Shown here: one piece after another, positions 33,775-42,574 of the stretch
Position numbering within the stretch: position 1 is the stretch's first letter
How the letters are laid out: every line of letters starts with the position of its first letter
Origin: Angelakisella massiliensis
Lineage (GTDB): Bacteria; Bacillota; Clostridia; Oscillospirales; Ruminococcaceae
Assembly (NCBI RefSeq): GCF_900104675.1
Contig: NZ_LT629944.1
Location: forward strand, 558,001 to 622,000
Length of the DNA stretch: 64,000 nt
Direction of reading: 5' to 3'
Position numbers and translations under genes: made by a program
The notes under the pieces: model-generated
What the model was told of the DNA's origin: nothing
What the model saw: only the letters and a program-made list of their open reading frames with translations
Databases searched by the model: none

Positions 33775-33891
33775 TCAGTATCGCCACAGCCAGCATCCCA
33801 ATCTCCAGAATTTCACCCTGGCACACAGTTTATACCAGTGTTTCCTTTGGTATGCCGGGATGCCCAAAATCTGTTTGACATCCATAGACAC
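33775..33891 (-). pseudogene. Truncated ORF downstream of the PNPOx-like gene
   Basis: A perfect ribosome-binding site AAGGAGG (33903-33897 on the minus strand) with five-base spacing leads into GTG TCT ATG GAT. The 36-residue frame MDVKQILGIPAYQRKHWYK ... LWRY reads like real protein, with Trp- and Arg-rich residues, then hits a stop at 33775. Downstream frames still look partly coding for another 100 bases but contain further stops. I take it as the start of a decayed gene once in operon with the upstream oxidase-like gene. I cannot name the family. Confidence 0.4.
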
Positions 33892-33914
33892 TTTTTCCTC
33901 CTTGGGGAGTGTCG

Positions 33915-34439
33915 TCACTGCTCCTTTTCATCCAGCAGCAACGTCTGCCGGGGGGCGCAGCCCAGGTCCTTGAATTCAGAGAACAGGCAGTCAATGCGGG
34001 CAGGGCGGACCCGGATGAGATGCATGGGGCTGGGCAGCTTTCGCAGTGTCTCCAGGGGAATCTTTTTCCATGCGGCATGGGCGTTATAAGCCTCGCTGAA
34101 AGGCTCCACCAGTTCCGCCAAGCCCATCACCTGCATTCCATGAAGCTTTCCGAAACCCTCATACCGGTCAAAAATAGCCAGGCACACATGAGGATTCTTC
34201 TGGAGGCCAATAAACTTTTTGCCGCCCTCGCTGAACATCCAGAAGCTGCCTTCATGCCAGCTGTACTCGATGGGAGTGCAGCGGACATAATCCCCCGCTC
34301 CCGTGGCCAGGGCACAGGTGTTGTTGGCCAGGATATATTCCTCCGCCATATGCCACAGCACATCCCGTTCCACCTTGACGCTGGCAGCATCTTTTTCTTC
34401 CCAGTACCGGGCAGCGGCCTCATACTCCTCATTTGTCAC
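33915..34439 (-). CDS. Pyridoxamine 5'-phosphate oxidase-like flavin-binding protein
   Basis: The 174-residue protein is best started at GTG 34439, because GGGAGGG lies immediately upstream. It has the split-barrel fold: EEYILANNTCALATGAGDYVRCTPIEY, FWMFSEGGKKFIGLQ (FMN contact), HVCLAIFDRY and GMQVMGLAELV. Members bind FMN, heme or F420. A CofE-like ligase exists elsewhere in the window, but no other F420 gene, so FMN is more likely. It is followed by a decayed small gene and convergent with the ArsC fusion. Confidence 0.8.
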   Translation of the reverse strand: MTNEEYEAAARYWEEKDAASVKVERDVLWHMAEEYILANNTCALATGAGDYVRCTPIEYSWHEGSFWMFSEGGKKFIGLQKNPHVCLAIFDRYEGFGKLHGMQVMGLAELVEPFSEAYNAHAAWKKIPLETLRKLPSPMHLIRVRPARIDCLFSEFKDLGCAPRQTLLLDEKEQ

Positions 34440-34592
34440 AAAAATCCCTCCCAACCTGTTTTTCTCCAGTATAGCACAGCCACGGAAAAAATGTCAGGAA
34501 ACCGGGCGAAAGTGACCGCTTTCCCTGGTGGATTTTTTGCGGCCCGGGCGATATACTGAAATCCAGAAACCATCTTTCAGGAGGGAAACGCC

Positions 34593-35042
34593 ATGAGTTT
34601 GGGAAGCAGTTTGTACCATGCCCGGAAAAAGAGCGGGCTCTCCCAGGAAAATGTGGCTGAAAAGCTGGGTGTCAGCCGCCAGACCATCTCCAAATGGGAG
34701 ACCAACGAGACCCTGCCGGACATCCGGCAGTCCAAAAGGCTGGCGATGCTTTATCACATGACCCTGGATGAACTGATCGAGTACGATTTTGACGAGGAGC
34801 AGGCCCGCCAGATGATTGAAAGCGTCAGTGATGAGGCTCAGTCCCGAATTGACTGGAACAAAGTGTGGAGCAAAAAATATCCGGTTCTGGCCACCTATCA
34901 TAAAACGGTGCGCATCGACGATTATGCCCCTGCCCTGCAGGAAATGCTCACTCAACTGCGGGTGGATTACGGCTACAACCATACCGACGCCCTGCTGGTT
35001 CTGAAGGACATTCTGGCCCGGGTATGGAAGGGGCAGTTATGA
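34593..35042 (+). CDS. XRE-family regulator
   Basis: In this 149-residue protein residues 1-60 form a XRE HTH (SSLYHARKKSGLSQENVA, VSRQTISKWETNETLPDIRQ, LAMLYHMTLDELIEYD). The C-terminal 80 residues form a separate helical domain (RIDWNKVWSKKYPVLATYH, LQEMLTQLRVDYGYNHTDALLVLKDIL), which occurs repeatedly in Clostridial regulators and has no known ligand. The gene starts after CAGGAGGGAAACGCC. It ends nine bases from the convergent VWA gene, leaving no room for a separate terminator. Confidence 0.85.
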   Translation: MSLGSSLYHARKKSGLSQENVAEKLGVSRQTISKWETNETLPDIRQSKRLAMLYHMTLDELIEYDFDEEQARQMIESVSDEAQSRIDWNKVWSKKYPVLATYHKTVRIDDYAPALQEMLTQLRVDYGYNHTDALLVLKDILARVWKGQL

Positions 35043-35051
35043 GTTTGAGGT

Positions 35052-35705
35052 TTATCGACGGCTCTGCCGACTGCGGAAATCCGCCTCAATGTCGTCTTTC
35101 CAGTGCTCATCCAGTTGGATGCCGCACCGGACAGCGGCAGCGGCCCGGGCCACCGTCTCATAATTCAGTCGTGTTCCCTCTCCATCGCAGTGGTAATTCA
35201 CCGCTCTGTCGGCGCCAATTCCCAGATGTCCCGCCGTTTCCACCGCGTCGATATTGGCCCCCAGAAACAGAAACTCCCATCCGTACTTCTCCTTCTGCCT
35301 CTGGATCATCCTTTTGATCTCATGGGCGGAATAACGTCGGCTGGCGTTTTCCATACCGTCGGTAGTGATGACAAAGAGGGTGTGTTCCGGTACATCCTCC
35401 GGACGGGCATACTTATGGATGTTGCCAATGTGGTCAATAGCCCCGCCGATGGCGTCCAGCAAAGCGGTACAGCCCTGGACCCGGTATTCCCTTGAGGTGA
35501 TGGGTCTTACATTCTCCACCCTCACCCTGTCATGAAGCACCTCCGTCCGGTCGCTGAAAAGAATGGTGGAGACAAAAGCCTCCCCGGGCTCCTTCTGCTG
35601 CTTTTCCACCATGGAATTGAAGCCGCCGATGGTGTCCCCTTCCATTCCCTGCATGGAGCCGCTGCGATCCAGGATAAATACCAGTTCTGTCAAATTCTTT
35701 TTCAT
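35052..35705 (-). CDS. VWA-domain protein (TerY-like)
   Basis: The 217-residue protein starts at ATG 35705. It is a single von Willebrand A domain: strand VFILDRSGSM with MIDAS residues D-x-S-x-S (13-17), a conserved Thr in CTALLDAIGG and FVITTDGMEN. No signal peptide, so it acts inside the cell. Cytoplasmic VWA proteins of this kind are relatives of TerY and occur near tellurium/stress genes. Here its neighbours are a CatB-like acetyltransferase, DUF2200 and a macro-domain protein on the same strand, so a stress or ADP-ribose-linked role is plausible. Confidence 0.85.
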   Translation of the reverse strand: MKKNLTELVFILDRSGSMQGMEGDTIGGFNSMVEKQQKEPGEAFVSTILFSDRTEVLHDRVRVENVRPITSREYRVQGCTALLDAIGGAIDHIGNIHKYARPEDVPEHTLFVITTDGMENASRRYSAHEIKRMIQRQKEKYGWEFLFLGANIDAVETAGHLGIGADRAVNYHCDGEGTRLNYETVARAAAAVRCGIQLDEHWKDDIEADFRSRQSRR

Positions 35706-35794
35706 CACAAAATCCCCCTGTACTGTGTTGTTTTTCTTACAATCACAGTATAGAGGGATTTTTTCTTTGTTTGGTCGCCTGGCAAGCGACAAAC

Positions 35795-36466
35795 TTATTG
35801 GGATTGTGTGAGCCTTTCTTTGATGGCCTTCTTTACCTTTTCCAGGTCCGGGTCACACAGCAGAGGCAAAATTTTCACCAACTCCTCCGGCTCCAAATCC
35901 CACCAACACAATTGCAGCAGCAGACCGGTCAGCTCTTCATCAAAGCGTTGTTTGATAAGCCTCGCTGGATTTCCGCCAAATACGGTGTAGGGGGGAATAT
36001 CCTTGGCCACCACAGAACAGGCGGCCACAATAGCGCCATCCCCGATCTTGACCCCGGGCATAATGACACATTCCCGTCCGATCCAGACATCGTTGCCAAT
36101 GACGATATCACCTTTTCTGGGAAGCTGATCCAGATGGGGCGGCGTGTTCTCCTGCCACGCCCCGCCGAACACGTGAAAGGGATAGGTGGTGACACTGCTG
36201 ATCCGGTGGTTGGCAGGGCCCATGATAAACTTTGTGCCGCAGGCGATGGCACAGAATTTGCCGATGATGAGATGATCACCGAACTCGGGATAGTTGAACA
36301 GCACATTATTTTTTTCAAATCCGGTGGGGTCCACTGCATCATCGTAATAGGTGTAGTCCCCAATGGAAATATTGGGCGCCTTCACCACATTTTTAATAAA
36401 GCAAGAGGTTTTATATTCGTTTGGAAAGACCTGATTGGGGTCTGGTATCTGATACATCGCTGTCAT
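35795..36466 (-). CDS. CatB/Vat-type hexapeptide acetyltransferase
   Basis: This 223-residue left-handed beta-helix protein has the features of xenobiotic O-acetyltransferases: NYPEFGDHLIIGKFCAIACG, GPANHRISSVTTYPFHVFGG (H87 is the likely catalytic His), the loop WIGRECVIMPGVKIGDGA, and FGGNPARLIKQRF. The family acetylates chloramphenicol or streptogramin A, but many chromosomal members have unknown substrates. Whether it gives resistance cannot be told. It is preceded by a 123-base gap from DUF2200. Confidence 0.88.
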   Translation of the reverse strand: MTAMYQIPDPNQVFPNEYKTSCFIKNVVKAPNISIGDYTYYDDAVDPTGFEKNNVLFNYPEFGDHLIIGKFCAIACGTKFIMGPANHRISSVTTYPFHVFGGAWQENTPPHLDQLPRKGDIVIGNDVWIGRECVIMPGVKIGDGAIVAACSVVAKDIPPYTVFGGNPARLIKQRFDEELTGLLLQLCWWDLEPEELVKILPLLCDPDLEKVKKAIKERLTQSQ

Positions 36467-36589
36467 CCTTTCTTTTCTTTACATCACATCCTTTCTGCCG
36501 CATGTTATGGTGGCAACCGCCCTCTTTTTTCTTATTTCCTTCACTGTTGTGCACTCCTGTTATCATCCGTCGCTGTGCTCGCCTGGCAA

Positions 36590-36940
36590 TTATTTTCTCA
36601 GAATCTGCTCCATGGATTTTCCCTTGGCCAACTCATCCACCAGCTTGTCCAGATACCGGATCCGGCGCATCAGCGGGTCCTCGATCTCCTCCACCCGGAT
36701 GCCGCATATCTTGCCTGTGATCAAAGCACAGTTGGGGTTGATGGCAGGGGCGCCACGGAAAAAATCGCCGTAGCTGATGTCGGACTGTTCCAGACGGGCA
36801 ATATCCTCCGGTGTATATCCGGTGAGCCATGCAGTCACCTGGTCCACCTCCTGGCGGGTCCGGCCTTTTTTCTCCGCCTTGTTCACCAGAAGCGGATACA
36901 GCTTGGCGAAAGACATCTGTGTTACATCAGTACGGGGCAT
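36590..36940 (-). CDS. DUF2200 family protein
   Basis: The ATG at 36940 sits four bases after the stop of the macro-domain gene. The 116-residue protein has the DUF2200 pattern: FAKLYPLLVNKAEKKGRT, VTAWLTGYT, FFRGAPAINPN and ICGIRVEEIEDPLMRRIRY. It is a small conserved protein with no known activity, often regarded as cytoplasmic. Overlap with the macro-domain operon suggests co-expression. An N-terminal extension in the same frame has no ribosome-binding site and overlaps the upstream gene, so it is rejected. Confidence 0.8.
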   Translation of the reverse strand: MPRTDVTQMSFAKLYPLLVNKAEKKGRTRQEVDQVTAWLTGYTPEDIARLEQSDISYGDFFRGAPAINPNCALITGKICGIRVEEIEDPLMRRIRYLDKLVDELAKGKSMEQILRK

Positions 36941-36944
36941 GGCG

Positions 36945-37955
36945 TCAACCTCCCAGCAGGCTTTGATCAAATGCGAACAAGGCCTCATTGATTTCAAAAA
37001 TATTGTAGTTGTGATGGGCAATGAAATACTCCACAATGATATCAAACTTACTGGCGTGGGAGAACGCAAAACCCGCTTTTTCCAGCATCTCCCGTGCCTC
37101 TTCCAGGGGCAGCTCCAGGGCAATGGCAAAGGCCATGGCAGTGGGTTTGGAAGGCTTGTAGTGAACATCGGAGCGGATTTTGGAGAAAAGCTTGCGGTCA
37201 ATATTGGCCTTCTTGTAGCATTGGGCGTCGGTCATGCCCCGCTCATCGATCTTCCGCAGCAGCATTTGGGAAAAGCTCTCGTCCACCTGAGACAACGCTT
37301 CATCCAGGCTTTGGGGCGCCGGCGCACAGGGTGCCGATTCCCACAGCGCTTTCTCCATGGGTTTCACAGATACGGGGGCTGCGGCCATGAACCGGCGGCG
37401 CTGCTCTTCCCTGCTGTCAGCATGCTCTGCCGCATAGCGATCATCAATATAGGCGGCGATGTCGGCAAAGAGCTTGCTGCCGATGGTATAAGCTGCCCGG
37501 TCAAAGATCACCAGATAAACCGTCATGTCGTGATGGCAAAGAAAATCCCCGATGGTGTCCACCGCCACCTTGATGGCCTGGTCCTTGGGGTAGCCGTACA
37601 CCCCGGAGGAAATCAGGGGAAAGGCTACTGTCTCGCACCTGTTGGCAAGGGCCAATTCCAGAGAGGAACGATAAGCAGAGCTCAACAACTCCCGCTCCCC
37701 ATGACCTCCGCCCCGCCAGACAGGACCGACTGTATGGATCACATATTTTGCGGGCAGACGGTAACCTTTGGTGATTTTGGCTTTTCCCGTTTGGCAGCCG
37801 CCCAGGGTGCGGCACTCAGCCAGCAGCTCCGGTCCGGCGGCACGGTGGATCGCGCCGTCCACACCCCCACCCCCCAGAAGGCTTTCGTTGGCAGCGTTGA
37901 CGATGGCGTCCACTTTCATAGTGGTAATATCGTTTCGCACAATGTGCAGGGGCAT
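36945..37955 (-). CDS. Macro-domain protein with C-terminal HTH-like domain
   Basis: In this 336-residue protein the first 175 residues form a macro domain: [36 protein letters not shown], the substrate loop [15 protein letters not shown] and [11 protein letters not shown]. This fold hydrolyses or binds ADP-ribose derivatives. Residues 215-336 are a separate domain ([19 protein letters not shown] ... [20 protein letters not shown] ... [16 protein letters not shown]) that looks like an XRE-type HTH and is found on its own in other Clostridial proteins. AAAGGAGGTG precedes the start, and a good promoter lies upstream. It leads the macro-DUF2200-CatB-VWA cluster. Confidence 0.88.
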   Translation of the reverse strand: MPLHIVRNDITTMKVDAIVNAANESLLGGGGVDGAIHRAAGPELLAECRTLGGCQTGKAKITKGYRLPAKYVIHTVGPVWRGGGHGERELLSSAYRSSLELALANRCETVAFPLISSGVYGYPKDQAIKVAVDTIGDFLCHHDMTVYLVIFDRAAYTIGSKLFADIAAYIDDRYAAEHADSREEQRRRFMAAAPVSVKPMEKALWESAPCAPAPQSLDEALSQVDESFSQMLLRKIDERGMTDAQCYKKANIDRKLFSKIRSDVHYKPSKPTAMAFAIALELPLEEAREMLEKAGFAFSHASKFDIIVEYFIAHHNYNIFEINEALFAFDQSLLGG

Positions 37956-37982
37956 GAGAACACCTCCTTTATCAATAAATTT

Positions 37983-38011
37983 ATCATATCATACGCAGTG
38001 GAGTCTGACAA
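37983..38011 (-). promoter_or_regulatory. Sigma-70 promoter of the macro-domain operon
   Basis: On the minus strand, -35 TTGTCA (38011-38006), 17 bases, -10 TATGAT (37988-37983). The ribosome-binding site AAAGGAGGTG lies just downstream. Confidence 0.65.
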
Positions 38012-38380
38012 TTCCTGTTGGGGGTGGACCATGTCCCTTTTCGGAGAAAATCAGGAAAATCCGCAGCTGTCAGTTTAAAGGCATCTTTTGGAAGATCTGT
38101 CAGCCAAACGCCCAAGCAAACACCATCCGCCGATCATCACTCCCGGCAAGGCGCCAAAACTCGCCCCCGGTCCACAGGGTCGTTGGGCACAGGGTATCCG
38201 GCGGAAATCAGCCTAAAAGAATAAACGGCACTTTGAGATATCCTCCAGCTCCGAACAAACACGATCCAGCGTATCGGCGTCCCTTCCCCGGCTGTGACGA
38301 ACTTTTCACCACAAATCATTCGGTGTTTTAAAACCGGTCTGTGAATGCTGAAAAAATTTCCTTTTGTCCACGGTATCCTC
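38012..38380. other. Region without a recognisable gene
   Basis: Several stop-interrupted frames on the minus strand have protein-like stretches (for example SRGRDADTLDRVCSELEDI near 38230-38300) and could be remains of a decayed gene. No ribosome-binding site or intact frame over 60 codons is convincing. The last bases lead into the PerR-regulated promoter. Confidence 0.35.
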
Positions 38381-38428
38381 TTGACTTTCTTTGACAGAAG
38401 GATATAATTAGAATTAGAATAATTCTAA
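38381..38428 (+). promoter_or_regulatory. Promoter and PerR box of the redox operon
   Basis: -35 TTGACT (38381-38386), 16 bases, -10 TATAAT (38403-38408). Immediately downstream, TTAGAAT-A-ATTCTAA (38414-38428) fits the PerR consensus TTANAATNATTNTAA at every defined position. A further half-site TTAGAAT lies at 38408-38414. Binding would cover the -10 and the transcription start. Confidence 0.85.
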
Positions 38429-38445
38429 AAAGGTTGATGCCCATC

Positions 38446-38823
38446 ATGACCAAATACGCAAAGAAGATTCTGGAAATCGTAGAAAACTCCCACAGCCACA
38501 TGACGGCGGAGCAGGTGTTTGACGCTCTGAGGCAAACCTATCCCAAAGTCGTGCTGGCCACAGTCTACAATAATCTCAACCGGCTGTGGGAGGAGGAGCG
38601 TATCCGCAAAATATCGGTGGAAGGAATGCCTGACCGGTATGATCGGATCAAGCGGCATGACCATCTGGTCTGCAAGGGATGCGGAAAACTGCTGGACGTG
38701 GATCTGAGCGATTTGACGGAACAGCTGCAAAAGCAGGTAGGCATCCCTATTCTGGCCTACGATTTAAAGCTGGTGTATCTGTGTGATGAGTGCAAAAATA
38801 AACTTCAGCAGAAAGGAACGTGA
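38446..38823 (+). CDS. perR: Fur-family regulator, PerR-like
   Basis: The 125-residue protein (ATG 38446; 38437 is an alternative, neither with an ideal ribosome-binding site) has a winged HTH ([28 protein letters not shown]). It also has the regulatory metal site RHDHLVC and structural zinc Cys pairs C-K-G-C and C-D-E-C near the C-terminus. The upstream PerR box argues for a peroxide-sensing Fe/Mn protein rather than iron-sensing Fur, with likely autorepression. Its stop overlaps the GTG start of the hydrogenase (GTGA), so it is the first gene of a three-gene oxidative-defence operon. Confidence 0.85.
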   Translation: MTKYAKKILEIVENSHSHMTAEQVFDALRQTYPKVVLATVYNNLNRLWEEERIRKISVEGMPDRYDRIKRHDHLVCKGCGKLLDVDLSDLTEQLQKQVGIPILAYDLKLVYLCDECKNKLQQKGT

Positions 38824-40850
38824 GGAAACTGAAACATCTGCCCTTGTCGGTTCGTGTCCCCATTGAGGATGAAAATCCCAGCATTCTGCGCCGGGAAGAA
38901 AAATGCGTCCGCTGCGGAATGTGCAGGGATGTGTGCACCAATCTGATGGGCGTACACGGGACCTATACCTTTGAGCAAACCGGAGACAAAGCCATTTGCA
39001 TCTATTGCGGACAGTGCGCCAATGTCTGTCCTGTGGACAGCATTGTGGAACGGGACGAATCCCCTCAGGTGCGCCAGGCCATCGCCGATCCGGAAAGAGT
39101 GGTGGTGGTCAGCACCTCCCCCGCTGTTCGGGCGGCGCTGGGAGAAGAATTCGGTATGGAGCCGGGTGCTTTTGTGGAAGGCAAAATGGTGGCTCTTTTG
39201 CGGGCGTTGGGCGCGGATTATGTACTGGATACCAATTTCGCCGCTGATCTGACCATTATGGAGGAAGCAAGTGAACTGACCCGGAGGATCACAGAGGGGA
39301 ACCAGCCTCTGCCCCAATTCACCAGCTGCTGTCCAGGGTGGGTACGGTTTGCTGAAATCTATTATCCCCAGCTGCTGCCCCACTTGTCCACCGCCAAAAG
39401 CCCCATCGGTATGCAGGGTCCCACTGTAAAAACCTATTTTGCCCGGAAGATGGGACTGGACCCCAGCCGTATCGTCCATGTAGCGCTGACACCCTGCACA
39501 GCGAAAAAATTTGAGATCCGCCGGGAGGAAATGCACGCCGCCGCTGATTATCACCAGCTGCCCCACCTGCGGGATACCGACCAGGTGATCACCACCAGAG
39601 AGCTGGCCAGATGGGCCAGAGAGGCTGGTATTAACTGGAATGCTCTGGAGGATTCTTCCTATGATTCCATCATGGGCCGCGCTTCCGGCGCAGGGGTCAT
39701 TTTCGGCAGCACAGGGGGTGTGATGGAGGCCGCCCTGCGCACCGCCTATGAGTACATCACCGGCAATCCTGCTCCCGCTGTTCTCTATGATCTTCAGCCG
39801 GTAAGAGGATATGAAGGGGTCCGGGAAGCGGATGTGGAAGTGGGAGAAATGACCCTTCATGTGGCGGTCATTTACGGCACAGCCAATGCCAGGAGATTTC
39901 TGGACGCCATGGCAGCGGGAGAGAAGCAGTATCATTTCATAGAAGTGATGGCCTGCCCCGGCGGCTGCATAGGGGGAGGCGGACAGCCCAAGAACCTGCT
40001 GGGCAACGCTGATGAGATTCGGAAAAGCCGCATGGCCGCCCTTTACAGCCGGGACAGCGCCATGACACTGCGAAAAAGCCATGAGAATCCCGACATCAAA
40101 GAGGTGTATGAGGCTTTTTATGGTCGCCCCCTCAGCGAAATGGCGGAAAAGATGCTCCACACCACCTATCAGGATCAAAGCGGTATGATAAAAAAGAAGG
40201 GAGGACCAGGGATGAGCAAATGGGTATGCAGTATTTGCGGTTATGTGTACGATGAGGAAAAGGAAGGCACCGCTTTTGAGCAGCTGCCGGACAATTGGGT
40301 ATGTCCCTTGTGCGGCGCGGCAAAAAGTGCCTTCTCCCAGGACAAGCCCAAGGCGGCCAAAGCGCCGGTAACTCCCATTGAGGTGGATGAGGATGTCCGT
40401 CAGCTGTCGGCCGGTGAATTATCTGCTGTTTGTTCCAATCTGGCCAGAGGCTGCGAAAAGCAATATCTGGACCGTGAGGCAGCCCTTTTCCGGGAACTGT
40501 CTGATTTCTTTTCCGCGGCTTCCCCCGCTGTCCCGGATGACAGCCTGGAGCACCTGATGGCCCTCATCCGCAAGGACCTTGAAGAGGGATATCCCGCTTT
40601 AAGCTCCGCCGCTGAGAAAAACGGCGACCGGGGCACACAGCGCATCTGCGTCTGGGGTGAAAAAGTGACCCGCATTTTGGATTCTCTGCTGGAGCGCTAC
40701 CAGAAAGAAGGGGAAGCCTTCTTAAAGGATACACAGGTCTGGGTCTGCACTGTCTGCGGCTTTATCTATGTGGGCGATGCGGCTCCTCGGCTCTGTCCGG
40801 TATGCAAGGTCCCCTCATGGAAATTTGAAAAGGTGGAAGGGAGGCGCTGA
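38820..40850 (+). CDS. [FeFe] hydrogenase fused to rubredoxin-like domains
   Basis: In this 676-residue protein residues 25-75 hold two [4Fe-4S] ferredoxin motifs ([22 protein letters not shown]). The H-cluster domain shows L1 TSCCPGW (168-174), L2 TPCTAKKFE (224-232) and L3 [11 protein letters not shown] (377-387). From M465 a rubredoxin follows ([12 protein letters not shown] ... CPLCG), then a helical linker, and a C-terminal rubredoxin-like zinc-ribbon (CTVCGFIY ... CPVCK). It would move electrons between H2 and a one-electron carrier. The hydrogenase frame joins the rubredoxin frame across a preserved ribosome-binding site. The GTG start overlaps perR. Confidence 0.9.
   Translation: MRKLKHLPLSVRVPIEDENPSILRREEKCVRCGMCRDVCTNLMGVHGTYTFEQTGDKAICIYCGQCANVCPVDSIVERDESPQVRQAIADPERVVVVSTSPAVRAALGEEFGMEPGAFVEGKMVALLRALGADYVLDTNFAADLTIMEEASELTRRITEGNQPLPQFTSCCPGWVRFAEIYYPQLLPHLSTAKSPIGMQGPTVKTYFARKMGLDPSRIVHVALTPCTAKKFEIRREEMHAAADYHQLPHLRDTDQVITTRELARWAREAGINWNALEDSSYDSIMGRASGAGVIFGSTGGVMEAALRTAYEYITGNPAPAVLYDLQPVRGYEGVREADVEVGEMTLHVAVIYGTANARRFLDAMAAGEKQYHFIEVMACPGGCIGGGGQPKNLLGNADEIRKSRMAALYSRDSAMTLRKSHENPDIKEVYEAFYGRPLSEMAEKMLHTTYQDQSGMIKKKGGPGMSKWVCSICGYVYDEEKEGTAFEQLPDNWVCPLCGAAKSAFSQDKPKAAKAPVTPIEVDEDVRQLSAGELSAVCSNLARGCEKQYLDREAALFRELSDFFSAASPAVPDDSLEHLMALIRKDLEEGYPALSSAAEKNGDRGTQRICVWGEKVTRILDSLLERYQKEGEAFLKDTQVWVCTVCGFIYVGDAAPRLCPVCKVPSWKFEKVEGRR
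40197..40214 (+). promoter_or_regulatory. Internal ribosome-binding site within the hydrogenase-rubredoxin gene
   Basis: AAGGGAGGA (40197-40205), six bases, ATG 40212. This is an optimal start signal exactly at the hydrogenase/rubredoxin junction. The downstream part (213 residues) may also be made as a separate protein. Confidence 0.65.
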
Positions 40851-40853
40851 GAT

Positions 40854-42056
40854 ATGAAACGAATCGCTGTAAGAAACATCCGCTTATGCACCAAGGACTG
40901 CCTGTGTCTGTATGTATGTCCCACAGGAGCCACAGATACTGAAAACAGCATCATTGATGTGAACAAATGCACCGGCTGCGGCGTTTGTGCCGATGCTTGT
41001 CCCAGCGGCGCCATCTCCATGGTACCCACAGAGTATCCTCCCCAGCAGAAAAAGACGGAGGAAGTGACCGCCCTGGCCAACACCCTTTCAAAGAGCAAAG
41101 CGGAAGCGGAAAGCATTGCCCGCCAACTGGCTCAAAAGACGGAGCAGCCTGGACTTTACCGTCTGGCAGCGGCTATTGAAAAATCGGTGCGGCTGGTACA
41201 TGAGGATTTGCTGCGGGAGGCGGGATATATGCTGCCTCAAAGCGCCAACACCCACCAGCTGCTGAAAAGCTGGGCGGATAATCCTCCCTCTCCGGATTTT
41301 CCCGCGGCGGCTGCAAAGGAGCTACTGGAGCGTATTCCATGTAACGAAAAGGAAATAAAAACCGAAACGAAAGGAGAAACAAAAACAATGAGCAAGTGGA
41401 AATGCAAGGTTTGCGGATATGTATATGAGGGCGAAACTCTGCCGGAGGATTTCACCTGTCCGGTCTGCCGTCAGCCGGCTTCCGCCTTTGAAAAAATCGA
41501 GGAAGCCCCTGCCAAAAACGGCAGTAAATACGCTGGGACCCAGACGGAGAAAAACCTGCAGGCGGCTTTTGCCGGGGAATCCCAGGCGCGCAACAAATAT
41601 ACCTACTATTCCTCTGTTGCCCAGAACGAGGGATATGAGCAGATTGCGGCGCTGTTTTTGAAAACCGCGGAGAATGAACGGGCCCACGCCAAAATGTGGT
41701 TTGAAGAGCTCAACGGTCTGGGCAATACTGCGGAAAACCTTCTTCATGCCGCTGAGGGAGAAAACTATGAGTGGACCGATATGTATGATGGATTTGCCAA
41801 AACCGCTGAGGAAGAAGGCTTCCCGGAGCTGGCAGCCAAGTTCCGTCTGGTGGCTGCCATTGAAAAGCGCCATGAAGAGCGCTACCGCACCCTGCTGCGC
41901 AATGTAGAAGCGGCCCAGGTCTTTGAGAAGAGCAGCGTCAAGGTTTGGGAATGCCGCAACTGCGGACATATTGTTGTGGGAACCGCCGCCCCTGAGGTAT
42001 GCCCCACCTGCTTGTATGCCAAGAGCTTCTTTGAGATCAACTGCGAGAACTATTAA
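40854..42056 (+). CDS. Ferredoxin-rubrerythrin fusion
   Basis: In this 400-residue protein residues 1-60 form a 2[4Fe-4S]-type ferredoxin: the second motif [12 protein letters not shown] is standard, the first [12 protein letters not shown] has unusual Cys spacing. Residues 70-165 are a helical linker. From M179 on comes a full rubrerythrin: N-terminal rubredoxin ([15 protein letters not shown]), a ferritin-like diiron domain ([35 protein letters not shown]), and a C-terminal rubredoxin ([14 protein letters not shown]). It should reduce H2O2 to water. The position after the hydrogenase, under the PerR box, suggests a hydrogenase-driven peroxidase chain. Confidence 0.9.
   Translation: MKRIAVRNIRLCTKDCLCLYVCPTGATDTENSIIDVNKCTGCGVCADACPSGAISMVPTEYPPQQKKTEEVTALANTLSKSKAEAESIARQLAQKTEQPGLYRLAAAIEKSVRLVHEDLLREAGYMLPQSANTHQLLKSWADNPPSPDFPAAAAKELLERIPCNEKEIKTETKGETKTMSKWKCKVCGYVYEGETLPEDFTCPVCRQPASAFEKIEEAPAKNGSKYAGTQTEKNLQAAFAGESQARNKYTYYSSVAQNEGYEQIAALFLKTAENERAHAKMWFEELNGLGNTAENLLHAAEGENYEWTDMYDGFAKTAEEEGFPELAAKFRLVAAIEKRHEERYRTLLRNVEAAQVFEKSSVKVWECRNCGHIVVGTAAPEVCPTCLYAKSFFEINCENY
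41370..41390 (+). promoter_or_regulatory. Internal ribosome-binding site at the ferredoxin-rubrerythrin junction
   Basis: AAAGGAG (41370-41376) with eleven-base spacing precedes ATG 41388, the Met at which the rubrerythrin half begins. The upstream frame has no stop before it. A separate 222-residue rubrerythrin could be translated from here. Confidence 0.6.
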
Positions 42057-42259
42057 AAACATCTGACTTGCAGAAAGTATGCCTGAGAGGAGAACCGGGC
42101 TGGACTGCACTGAAAAGCAGCCGCCGCTGCGGAAAGCCGCATCAGCCTGTGATCTCCTTACAGCGGTGGGACATCCTGTCTGGCTTCTTCGTATTTTCTG
42201 CATCAGGATAGTATTCACCGGCACTGATTCTCCCCCGATATTTGCATTCACAAAAAAGG

Positions 42260-42304
42260 AAAAGGGCATCCCTGTGATTTGATCTATGGGGATGCCCTTT
42301 TTCT
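42260..42304 (+). terminator. Intrinsic terminator after the redox operon
   Basis: AAAAGGGCATCCC (42261-42273) pairs with GGGATGCCCTTTT (42289-42301), with the T-run continuing TTCTCTTTT. It lies about 200 bases after the rubrerythrin stop. Confidence 0.8.
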
Positions 42305-42424
42305 CTTTTCATGCCCCATGGTCCGTAAGGGGCTGTTTTGACAGCTGCGCTGAACGCTCAAATAAGAGCGCCGTCAAATCTTCCGCTGATTGCAGCGCCA
42401 TCAGCTGACATGAAATGAACCACC
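42305..42424. other. Intergenic stretch without a gene
   Basis: Nothing recognisable: no intact frame with a ribosome-binding site and no strong repeat. The interval from 42057 to 42259 before the terminator also appears non-coding. Confidence 0.45.
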
Positions 42425-42467
42425 AAAAGAACCTGCGGCCTGTGAAAAACAGGCAGCAAGCTCTTTT
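42425..42467 (-). terminator. Probable terminator of the LysR gene
   Basis: AAAAGAACCTGCGGCCTGT pairs imperfectly with ACAGGCAGCAAGCTCTTTT. On the minus strand it ends in TTCTTTTGG, 108 bases after the LysR stop. Confidence 0.5.
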
Positions 42468-42574
42468 ATTCCCTTCCAGCGGCATTTTTGTCAGAAGGCC
42501 GACCGGTTCTGGATTTTCCCAGTTGAACCGCGGAGTATTTTATTCTTCCCGGTGCAAAACAAATTTTTCCCCTC

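Noticed and set aside
36777-38078. Plus-strand open frame of 433 codons antisense to the macro-domain and DUF2200 genes
   Set aside because: Both minus-strand genes are well supported by motifs and a promoter; the antisense frame has none.
38805-40178. Minus-strand open frame of 457 codons antisense to the hydrogenase
   Set aside because: It lies wholly over the hydrogenase and has antisense composition without motifs.
42079-42282. Plus-strand frame of 67 codons after the rubrerythrin fusion
   Set aside because: No ribosome-binding site and it runs into the terminator hairpin.
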